From Clostridia bacterium (GTDB taxonomy: Bacteria; Bacillota; Clostridia; UMGS1810), in assembly GCA_016293435.1 (NCBI GenBank), contig JAEDEG010000013.1:1-38896 (forward strand): a stretch of DNA of 38,896 bases, in the 5' to 3' direction. Position 1 is the first letter of the stretch. Each line of letters opens with the position of its first letter. The position numbers and the translations under genes were made by a program. This document shows positions 32,117-38,896 of this stretch, one piece after another. A model generated the notes under the pieces. That model had not been told where the DNA came from and made no database searches. It saw only the letters and a list, made by a program, of their open reading frames with translations.

Positions 32117-32401
32117 TTGGCAAAAAAGAAAGAACAAACTGCCCTTATATACAATGGAAGACCATTGGTCAAAAGAGGAAATGAGGTTATCTACGGAGAT
32201 ATAAATGACCCTTATTATATCCACATTCGTATTCTTGAAACTTCAAACAAAAAGGATTTAGAGCTTGCCACATATGTTGTAGTGTCACTTATGCAGGGTG
32301 TTAAAATGGTAAAAAAGGCTGAGCGTGAAGGTATATATCGTGCGCTTGATATCGGTGCATTTTGGTTAGAAGATGCATTGGAAAACAACAAAGATTGTTA
32401 A
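32117..32401 (+). CDS. Conserved small protein of unknown function
   Basis: The protein has 94 aa, beginning at a TTG with GAGGTGA 8 nt upstream; no in-frame ATG fits. It is basic at the N-terminus (MAKKKEQTALIYNGRPLVKRG) and has a short beta stretch IYGDINDPYYIHIRIL followed by two helices ending in ALDIGAFWLEDAL. I recall similar unnamed proteins in related clostridia but no domain or function. A terminator follows at once, so it is mostly a single-gene transcript ahead of pncB. Confidence 0.75.
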   Translation: MAKKKEQTALIYNGRPLVKRGNEVIYGDINDPYYIHIRILETSNKKDLELATYVVVSLMQGVKMVKKAEREGIYRALDIGAFWLEDALENNKDC

Positions 32402-32440
32402 AAAATTAGCGAGGTGTATACCTCGCTAATTTTCATTTTT
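32402..32440 (+). terminator. Terminator between the small protein gene and pncB
   Basis: A 13-14 bp perfect stem (AAAATTAGCGAGG / CCTCGCTAATTTT) is followed by CATTTTT. Only 18 nt remain to the pncB start, so pncB and the rnf genes probably depend on readthrough past this hairpin, or on a promoter I could not see. Confidence 0.8.
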
Positions 32441-32458
32441 GATTAGGAGTGGTAACAA

Positions 32459-33898
32459 ATGAAGAATGAATTTAACCTTACCATGCTGACTGATTTTTAC
32501 GAAATCACCATGGCAAACGGTTATTTTGAACACAATATGAAAGACCGTATTGCATGCTTTGATATGTTCTTCAGAAAAGTTCCTGACAATGGCGGATTTG
32601 CAATTATGCTCGGCCTTGAGCAGCTGATCGAATATATAAAAAACTTAAAATTTGATCAGGAAGATATAGAATTTCTTCGAAGCAAAAAGCTATTTAGCGA
32701 AAACTTTTTGAACTATCTTGCAGATTTTAAGTTTACATCAGATGTATGGGCAATTGAAGAAGGAACGCCAATATTTCCGCATGAGCCAATTGTTAAGGTA
32801 ATCGGACCGGCTATTGAGGTTCAGTTTATTGAAACAATGGTGCTCCTGACAATAAATCATCAGAGTCTTATCGGTACAAAAACCAACAGAATTGTACGTG
32901 CAGCAAAAGGACGTGCAGTTATGGAATTCGGGTCGAGGCGTGCTCAAGGACCACACGGAGCTATCAACGGGGCAAGAGCCGCTTATATAGCCGGTTGTGC
33001 AGGTACTGCATGTACAATATCCGATATAATGTACAAAACTCCCGCACTGGGCACAATGGCTCATAGCTGGATACAGATGTTTCCTACAGAATATGACGCT
33101 TTTATGGCATATGCAAAAACATATCCCGATAACTGTACTTTGCTGATAGACACATACAATGTGCTAAAATCCGGCTTGCCTAATGCTATTAGAGTATTTA
33201 AAGAATACCTGATACCAAACGGTCATTTGAACGGTGGAGTAAGAATCGACAGCGGTGATATTACTTACCTGAGTAAGAAGGTAAGAAAAGAGCTTGATAA
33301 TGCCGGGCTGGAGAATATTAAAATTGTAATCAGCAACTCTCTTGATGAATATATAATACGGGATCTGATCACTCAGGGCGCCGAAATAGATTCTTTCGGT
33401 GTGGGAGAAAGATTGATTACATCAAAATCTGAGCCTGTTTTTGGCGGAGTGTATAAGCTTGCGTCAGTGTTTGAAAACGGAAAAGAAATACCTAAAATCA
33501 AGCTTTCGGAAAACGTTGAAAAAATTACAACACCCTGCAGCAAAAAGGTGGTTCGACTTTATTCAAAAGATAATAACAAAGCAATTGCAGATGTTCTTAT
33601 GCTTGCTGATGAAAAAACCCCCGGCGGAGAAGATTATGAAATTTTTGACCCGGAACATACCTGGAAAAGAAAAATTGTAACAGAATACTATGCAAGGGAT
33701 TTGCTTGTTAAAATATTTGACAAAGGAAAATGCGTATATAATTCTCCCGGAATTGAATCTATAAAACAGTATTGTTCCGAACAGATTGAAACTCTTTGGG
33801 ATGAAGTAAAAAGATTTGAAAATCCGCACGACTACTATGTTGACCTCTCCCCAAAATTATGGGAAATAAAAAATAAGCTGCTAAACGAGCATAAATAA
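32459..33898 (+). CDS. pncB: Nicotinate phosphoribosyltransferase
   Basis: The protein has 479 aa and converts nicotinate and PRPP to nicotinate mononucleotide in NAD salvage. The start MKNEFNLTMLTDFYEITMANGY is preceded by AGGAG. Family marks are MEFGSRRAQGPHGA, the later TMAHSWIQMF with the phosphorylatable His, and RIDSGD with the FGVGERL phosphate loop. Length and motifs fit the bacterial clade. It is 17 nt upstream of rnfC, so it is probably transcribed with the Rnf genes that consume NADH/NAD. Confidence 0.95.
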   Translation: MKNEFNLTMLTDFYEITMANGYFEHNMKDRIACFDMFFRKVPDNGGFAIMLGLEQLIEYIKNLKFDQEDIEFLRSKKLFSENFLNYLADFKFTSDVWAIEEGTPIFPHEPIVKVIGPAIEVQFIETMVLLTINHQSLIGTKTNRIVRAAKGRAVMEFGSRRAQGPHGAINGARAAYIAGCAGTACTISDIMYKTPALGTMAHSWIQMFPTEYDAFMAYAKTYPDNCTLLIDTYNVLKSGLPNAIRVFKEYLIPNGHLNGGVRIDSGDITYLSKKVRKELDNAGLENIKIVISNSLDEYIIRDLITQGAEIDSFGVGERLITSKSEPVFGGVYKLASVFENGKEIPKIKLSENVEKITTPCSKKVVRLYSKDNNKAIADVLMLADEKTPGGEDYEIFDPEHTWKRKIVTEYYARDLLVKIFDKGKCVYNSPGIESIKQYCSEQIETLWDEVKRFENPHDYYVDLSPKLWEIKNKLLNEHK

Positions 33899-33915
33899 TA
33901 AAGGGGGAACAAAAA

Positions 33916-35235
33916 TTGAAATTATTAACATTCAAAGGCGGTCTTCATCCGAATGATCATAAAGCTGAAACAGAAAACATACCAATTTCGGATTTGACTC
34001 CATCTAAAATAATGATATTTCCAATGTCGCAACACATTGGCGCACCATGCACTCCGACCGTGTCTGTAGGCGAACGTGTACTGATGGGTCAGGTAATAGG
34101 CAACAGCGATGCATTTGTATCATCACCTATTCACTCTACTGTTTCGGGAACTGTTGTTGCAATCGAAAAAAGACTTCATCCCAATGGCACAAATGTACTT
34201 TCTGTTGTGATAGAAAACGACTTTGCAGACGAAAAGGTTGATACTATCAAAAAATATGATGATATCCATAAGCTTACAAAAGCTCAAAAAATTGAGCTTG
34301 TTAAAAATGCCGGTGTAGTCGGTCTTGGCGGGGCAACCTTCCCTACTCACATAAAGCTAAATCCTCCTGCAGACAAAAAAATTGACTGCTGCATTATAAA
34401 CGGTGCCGAATGTGAACCGTATTTAACATCAGACTACAGAGTGATGCTGGAATCACCAATGCTTGTATTTGACGGTTTAAAAGAAATAATGGATATTTTG
34501 GGTGTAAAAAAAGCATACATCGGAATTGAAAACAACAAACCGAAAGCTATTGAAATAATGAGTCAAATAACCAATAATTATGACGGTATTGAAGTATGCC
34601 CATTGAAAACGAAGTATCCTCAAGGCAGCGAAAAGCATTTGATAAAAGCCATTACCGGGAGAGAAGTTCCGAGTGGAAAGCTTCCGGCAGATGTGGGTGT
34701 TGTTGTTGACAATATTGATACCTGCACAGCAGTATATAATGCCATTCATTTTAGACAGCCGGTTTTCAGCAGAATTGTTACAGTATCCGGTTTGGGTGTA
34801 AAAAAACGAGGTAACTACAGAGTACGCTTGGGAACATGCTTTGATGATATATTGAAAGCTGCCGAATTAAACGAAGAAATCACAAAAAAAGTGCTCATGG
34901 GTGGTCCTATGATGGGTATAGCTCAACATTCGCTAAATGTTCCTTCAATAAAAGGAACTTCTGCATTGCTCGCATTAACTGCCGAAGAAATTAACTTGAA
35001 TCCTGAAGCCCCATGCACCAGATGCGGCAAATGCGTAACAAATTGTCCTATGGGCTTGATGCCGGTTCAGATCAATGCTTATGCTAAGTATGATGATATG
35101 GAAACCTGTATTAAATATAACGTTATGGATTGTATAGAATGCGGTGTGTGTTCTTATACATGCCCATGTGGAAATCACATAACTCAACGTATAAAGCTTG
35201 CAAAAAGAAAAATTGCGGCATCACGAAAGAAATGA
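33916..35235 (+). CDS. rnfC: Rnf complex subunit C
   Basis: The protein has 439 aa with a TTG start behind GGGGGA. RnfC is the peripheral NADH/flavin-binding subunit: GLGGATFPTHIKL forms the Nqo1-like flavin/NADH site, IINGAECEPYLT follows, and the C-terminus carries two 4Fe-4S motifs, CTRCGKCVTNCP and CIECGVCSYTCP. The complex moves electrons between ferredoxin and NAD+ coupled to Na+ or H+ transport. It is the first gene of the complete CDGEAB set. Confidence 0.96.
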   Translation: MKLLTFKGGLHPNDHKAETENIPISDLTPSKIMIFPMSQHIGAPCTPTVSVGERVLMGQVIGNSDAFVSSPIHSTVSGTVVAIEKRLHPNGTNVLSVVIENDFADEKVDTIKKYDDIHKLTKAQKIELVKNAGVVGLGGATFPTHIKLNPPADKKIDCCIINGAECEPYLTSDYRVMLESPMLVFDGLKEIMDILGVKKAYIGIENNKPKAIEIMSQITNNYDGIEVCPLKTKYPQGSEKHLIKAITGREVPSGKLPADVGVVVDNIDTCTAVYNAIHFRQPVFSRIVTVSGLGVKKRGNYRVRLGTCFDDILKAAELNEEITKKVLMGGPMMGIAQHSLNVPSIKGTSALLALTAEEINLNPEAPCTRCGKCVTNCPMGLMPVQINAYAKYDDMETCIKYNVMDCIECGVCSYTCPCGNHITQRIKLAKRKIAASRKK

Positions 35236-35245
35236 GGTGTAGAAA

Positions 35246-36205
35246 ATGGATAATTTGATTGTGTCTTATGCTCCGCACATTCACGGTAATCAGAATATAA
35301 GAAATATAATGAGAGATGTCATAATAGCATTAATCCCTGCATTTTTGGGGGGAATATATTTCTTTGGATTAAATGCGCTTGTTACAGTCTTATCTTCTGC
35401 AGCATTTTGCGTGCTTTTTGAATACATATGGGATAAAGCTACAAAAAAAGAAAATACCACAACCGATTTGAGTGCTATTGTTACAGGTGTTCTGCTTGCA
35501 TTCTGTCTACCCGCAGAAACTCCCATTTATATGGTTGCAGCAGGCGATGCATTTGCAATAATTGTTGTAAAATGTTTCTATGGCGGGATAGGTCAAAATT
35601 TTGTTAATCCGGCTTTGGCTGCCCGTGCATTTTTGCTTGCATGCTGGCCGGTGGCTCTTACAACCTTCAAAGCACCTTTGGATTATGCAGGTTTGTTTGC
35701 AGGTGAACATGTAGCTGCCGTTTCCGGTGCAACACCGTTGAATGTAATCAAGCACGGAGGCGAGATTGCATCAAACTGGGATTTGTTTTTTGGATATACG
35801 GGAGGATGCATCGGCGAGGTTTCCGCATTTCTTATTATAATCGGTGCCATTTATTTGCTTATAAGAGGAATTATAAATTTAATTATTCCCGTTACATACC
35901 TTGTTTGTGTCGGAATATTCGGCATGCTGTTTACAGATTATGGATTTATGTTCCATATTTTGAGCGGTGGTGTTATGCTTGCGGCATTTTTTATGGCAAC
36001 AGATTATGCTACAAGCCCCGTAAGCAAGCGAGGTCAGTTTATATATGCATTCGGTGCGGGACTTATTACAGCTGTTATCAGAGGATTTGGCGGATATCCC
36101 GAGGGTGTGACATATTCTATATTAATTATGAATATTATCACTCCACTTCTTGATAAGCATGCTAAACCCAGATTATTTGGTAAGGCGGTGAAAAACAATG
36201 GATAA
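35246..36205 (+). CDS. rnfD: Rnf complex subunit D
   Basis: The protein has 319 aa and about eight to ten membrane helices. SGATPLN at 160-166 contains the Thr (T163) that carries covalently bound FMN in RnfD/NqrB proteins. GQNFVNPALAARAF is a further family stretch. It sits 10 nt after rnfC. The inner membrane location and flavin make it part of the ion-coupled electron path. Confidence 0.96.
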   Translation: MDNLIVSYAPHIHGNQNIRNIMRDVIIALIPAFLGGIYFFGLNALVTVLSSAAFCVLFEYIWDKATKKENTTTDLSAIVTGVLLAFCLPAETPIYMVAAGDAFAIIVVKCFYGGIGQNFVNPALAARAFLLACWPVALTTFKAPLDYAGLFAGEHVAAVSGATPLNVIKHGGEIASNWDLFFGYTGGCIGEVSAFLIIIGAIYLLIRGIINLIIPVTYLVCVGIFGMLFTDYGFMFHILSGGVMLAAFFMATDYATSPVSKRGQFIYAFGAGLITAVIRGFGGYPEGVTYSILIMNIITPLLDKHAKPRLFGKAVKNNG

Positions 36206-36797
36206 ATCAAATAATAAAATATTCATTGTAAAGCTCTCATCTATTCTTTTTGCTATAACTTTTATTGCAACCTTGCTTTTAACACTTTGCAACTATGTTA
36301 CCAAAGGCACAATAGAGGAATTGAATAAAAAAACAGCAGAAGAAGCAAAGCAGGCGGTAATATCCGGTGCAAAATTTGAAGCTGTTGATTTGACTGATGA
36401 GCAAAAAGCGAGATTTGAAAAATATAACCTTATTGGAGCATACAAAGCTTCAAAGGATGGCAAATTTGCAGGATATTGCATCGATGTTTCTCCTGACGGA
36501 TTTGGCGGAGATATTGATATGATTGTTGGTATTGATGAAAATATCAACTATACCGGAATAAAAATTATCAGCATGGCAGAGACTCCGGGTCTTGGAGCAA
36601 AAGCTCAGGAAAAAGAATTTTACGGACAGTTTGCGCAGGGAAAAAAGGGCGAACTTACCGTTAAGAAAAACGTAAGCAATCCTTCCGAAAACGAAATCGC
36701 TGCCATAAGTGGGGCAACAATTACTTCTGATGCAGTAACTCAAGGCGCAAATAATGCCCTTGAAATTGCGAAAATATTGATTAAGGAGGCTGAATAA
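36198..36797 (+). CDS. rnfG: Rnf complex subunit G
   Basis: The protein has 199 aa and overlaps rnfD by 8 nt. One N-terminal helix anchors a soluble domain outside the membrane. SGATITS at 171-177 is the flavinylation motif, with the second Thr (T176) the expected FMN site. The ETPGLGAKA loop is typical. Covalent attachment needs an ApbE transferase, which is not in this window. Confidence 0.95.
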   Translation: MDKSNNKIFIVKLSSILFAITFIATLLLTLCNYVTKGTIEELNKKTAEEAKQAVISGAKFEAVDLTDEQKARFEKYNLIGAYKASKDGKFAGYCIDVSPDGFGGDIDMIVGIDENINYTGIKIISMAETPGLGAKAQEKEFYGQFAQGKKGELTVKKNVSNPSENEIAAISGATITSDAVTQGANNALEIAKILIKEAE

Positions 36798-36798
36798 C

Positions 36799-37413
36799 GT
36801 GAAAAAAAACAGTAACATTAAAGTATTAACAAACGGTTTGATAACAGAAAATCCTACATTTATTCAGCTTTTGGGAATGTGTCCTACTCTGGCTGTTACA
36901 ACATCACTTATAAACGCTATTGGAATGGGGTTATCAGCAACATTTGTACTTATATTCTCAAATCTCGTAATTTCACTGCTGAGAAAATTTATTCCAAATA
37001 AAATCAGAATTGCGTCATATATTGTTGTAATTGCGGCGTTTGTAAGTATAATAGAAATGCTTTTAAAGGCATATTTACCGGCAATATCCGATGCACTGGG
37101 ACTCTTTATCCCATTAATCACTGTTAACTGTATAATACTTGCAAGAGCCGAAAGCTTTGCATCCAAAAATAAGCCCCTTCCATCGATGATGGACGGTTTG
37201 GGCATGGGGCTTGGGTTTACGTTGGGTCTTTCTGTTCTGGCAGCCGTAAGAGAGATACTCGGAGCAGGTTCCATCCTTGGGATTCAGTTGTTTGGTCAAG
37301 AATTCCAGCCTGCATTAATATTTATACTTCCCCCGGGTGCATTTTTGGCATTGGGAACGATACTTGCAATATACAATATGATGAAAGATAAGAAGGGAGC
37401 TGCAAAAAAATGA
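36799..37413 (+). CDS. rnfE: Rnf complex subunit E
   Basis: The protein has 204 aa beginning at a GTG with AGGAGG upstream, 1 nt after rnfG. Six membrane helices are visible. NPTFIQLLGMCPTLAVT near the start and IPLITVNCIILARAE in the middle match RnfE/NqrD, which with RnfA holds the intramembrane iron centre through paired Cys residues; a Cys is found in each of the two stretches. Confidence 0.95.
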   Translation: MKKNSNIKVLTNGLITENPTFIQLLGMCPTLAVTTSLINAIGMGLSATFVLIFSNLVISLLRKFIPNKIRIASYIVVIAAFVSIIEMLLKAYLPAISDALGLFIPLITVNCIILARAESFASKNKPLPSMMDGLGMGLGFTLGLSVLAAVREILGAGSILGIQLFGQEFQPALIFILPPGAFLALGTILAIYNMMKDKKGAAKK

Positions 37414-37997
37414 GTTATTTAAAGGAGTTTTTTTCACTTGCGGTTCTCGGAGTGCTTATCGAAAATTTTGTGCTTGTTAAGTTTTATGGTATATGCCCTT
37501 TTTTGGGTGTTTCCAAAAAGACAAACACAGCTTTAGGAATGGGGATTGCCGTTACATTTGTAATGGTGCTTGCATCACTTTTAACATGGTTGGTTCAGAA
37601 TTACATATTAATTCCTTTAGGCGTTGAGTATCTGCAGACAATAAGCTTTATACTTCTTATTGCTGCCTTAGTTCAGTTTGTTGAAATGTTTGTAGCAAAA
37701 GCTGTGCCGACACTATACAATGCTCTTGGTATTTACTTGCCCCTTATTACTACCAACTGTGCCGTACTCGGTGTTACATTGATTAATGTACAGCGTCAAT
37801 ACAATCTGTTTCAAACTCTCAGTTTTTCTTTTTGGTCGGCTATGGGCTTCACATTGGCAATTTTTCTTTTTGCCGGTGTGAGAGAAAGACTTGAAACATC
37901 TTCAATACCTAAGTATCTGCAGGGATTTCCGATTGCGCTCATTACAGCGGGTCTTATTGCAATGGCGTTTTTAGGATTCCAGGGCTTATCGTTTTAG
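37410..37997 (+). CDS. rnfA: Rnf complex subunit A
   Basis: The protein has 195 aa with six helices and a 4-nt ATGA-type overlap with rnfE. ENFVLVKFYGICPFLGVS and LPLITTNCAVLGV are the two Cys-containing half-helix segments, mirrored in RnfE with opposite membrane orientation. Together they form the iron-sulfur site across the membrane. Confidence 0.95.
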   Translation: MSYLKEFFSLAVLGVLIENFVLVKFYGICPFLGVSKKTNTALGMGIAVTFVMVLASLLTWLVQNYILIPLGVEYLQTISFILLIAALVQFVEMFVAKAVPTLYNALGIYLPLITTNCAVLGVTLINVQRQYNLFQTLSFSFWSAMGFTLAIFLFAGVRERLETSSIPKYLQGFPIALITAGLIAMAFLGFQGLSF

Positions 37998-38009
37998 GGA
38001 GGTACAGTC

Positions 38010-38804
38010 ATGATAGAACAAATATTATATCCCGCACTTGCAATAGGTGCAATCGGTCTTTTCTTCGGTGCTGTGCTTGCAATAGCCTCAATAGTATTTG
38101 CAGTAAAAAAAGATGAAAGAATAGATGAAATTGCAGAAACTTTGCCCGGAGCAAACTGCGGCGGATGCGGATATGCAGGATGCAGTGCTTTTGCTCAGGC
38201 AATTGTAGAAAACGGGGCAAGAATAACAAAATGTAATCTTATGACCTCTGACAAGGCTGAAAAAATAGCCTCCATAATGGGTGTTGAAGTGGGTCATGTC
38301 GTTAAAAAGACAGCAATTGTAGGCTGTAACGGAAGCTGTGACAAATGTGCAAACAAATGTGAAATATATGGCATTGACGATTGCTACACTGCTTCACAGC
38401 TTGGTACAGGTCCCAAAAACTGCGAATTTGGCTGTATGGGACTTGGCAGCTGTGTTAAGGTTTGCCCTGAAAATGCGATAACAATAGTTGACCAAATTGC
38501 AACCATATCCAAAGAAAAATGCATAGGCTGCGGAAGATGCGCCAGCACATGCCCTAAAAATCTCATCCAGATTATAAGTGACAAAAAAACTGCAATTGTA
38601 AAATGTGCATCCAAGGATAAAGGCGCAGTGGTTAAAAACTACTGCAGTGCAGGATGCATAGGATGTAAGATATGCGAAAAGAAGTGTCCTAAGCAAGCAA
38701 TTAATGTTGTTGATAACCTTGCCAAGGTAGATTATGATAAGTGTGTGGGATGCGGCATTTGTGCCAAGGAATGTCCTAAGGGTATTATTGAAATAGTTCG
38801 ATAA
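38010..38804 (+). CDS. rnfB: Rnf complex subunit B
   Basis: The protein has 264 aa behind GGGAGG. One N-terminal helix is followed by the RnfB-specific 4Fe-4S site (C50, C53, C58 and C75: ANCGGCGYAGC), then a Cys-rich middle (CDKCANKC, CEFGC) and three more ferredoxin-type CxxCxxC motifs (CIGCGRC, CIGCKIC, CVGCGIC). RnfB takes electrons from ferredoxin. It completes the operon in the usual clostridial order. Confidence 0.95.
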   Translation: MIEQILYPALAIGAIGLFFGAVLAIASIVFAVKKDERIDEIAETLPGANCGGCGYAGCSAFAQAIVENGARITKCNLMTSDKAEKIASIMGVEVGHVVKKTAIVGCNGSCDKCANKCEIYGIDDCYTASQLGTGPKNCEFGCMGLGSCVKVCPENAITIVDQIATISKEKCIGCGRCASTCPKNLIQIISDKKTAIVKCASKDKGAVVKNYCSAGCIGCKICEKKCPKQAINVVDNLAKVDYDKCVGCGICAKECPKGIIEIVR

Positions 38805-38869
38805 ACAAAAATTGTTATGTGGACGTATTCCGGGACTTTGAAAGAATCAGATATAACTAAATTAAGATG

Positions 38870-38896
38870 TCACCCGCCTCTATAGGCGGCGGGTGA
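38870..38896 (+). terminator. Probable rnf operon terminator, cut by the window edge
   Basis: TCACCCGCC and GGCGGGTGA (38870-38878, 38888-38896) form a 9-bp GC-rich stem with a 9-nt loop. Any T tract lies beyond the window. It is 66 nt past the rnfB stop with no gene between. Confidence 0.6.

Noticed and set aside
1..38896. CRISPR arrays, tRNA or rRNA genes, complete insertion sequences
   Set aside because: I saw no regularly spaced repeats, no cloverleaf with a TTCGA arm, no rRNA blocks and no transposase.

Overview
The window is AT-rich DNA from a strictly anaerobic, probably spore-forming member of the Clostridia (Oscillospirales/Eubacteriales-like). The evidence is a complete Rnf complex in the clostridial order CDGEAB, an indolepyruvate:ferredoxin oxidoreductase pair, a flavodiiron protein, a DUF4080 radical SAM enzyme, a YtxC-like sporulation protein, DUF1292/RuvX, DUF421/DUF4363 and DUF6809/DUF6873 proteins.

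Region 1 (about 54-12567) is a 12.4-kb genomic island inserted at the 3' end of guaA. A 65-bp direct repeat (64/65 identical) covering the last codons and the terminator of guaA bounds it at 54-118 and 12503-12567. Next to the guaA-proximal copy lies only the C-terminal tail of a tyrosine integrase (about 12355-12483), so the island looks stranded. Its main cargo is one long minus-strand operon: HNH nuclease, Fic protein, hsdM, hsdS, a small three-helix membrane protein, a TIR-like (DUF1863) protein, hsdR, and a GIY-YIG (T5orf172) protein. Junctions are tight (ATGA, TAATG, 1-nt gaps). The membrane/TIR-like pair inside a type I restriction operon is the best candidate for an under-described defence unit. 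The operon starts from a consensus promoter (9692-9720). A second consensus promoter (9570-9598) faces it and would make a roughly 75-nt terminator-ended RNA wholly antisense to the operon leader. Behind this sit an AbiE-type toxin-antitoxin pair with its own repeat-flanked promoter, an exported protein of unknown function and a DUF6809 protein.

Region 2 (12556-21647, minus strand) is chromosomal: an ATP-pyrophosphatase-only GuaA, a CofE-like ligase, a cysteine synthase, a four-domain flavodiiron protein, an EamA transporter, a B12/radical SAM protein, a YtxC-like protein and a DUF6873 protein.

Region 3 (21774-29893, minus strand) reads like one transcription unit: murD, three tandem M42 aminopeptidase paralogs (the last with its catalytic Glu replaced by Lys), iorA, iorB and a PLP enzyme of the methionine gamma-lyase/aluminium-resistance family. 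Just upstream of murD is a structured RNA that I identify as 6S RNA, with its own promoter and terminator. DUF1292, RuvX, DUF4363 and DUF421 genes precede it.

Region 4 (32117-38896, plus strand) is divergent: a small unknown protein, nicotinate phosphoribosyltransferase, then rnfCDGEAB and a hairpin at the window edge. Pairing NAD salvage with an NADH:ferredoxin-coupled ion pump fits a fermentative anaerobe. I saw no rRNA, tRNA, CRISPR array or complete insertion sequence.
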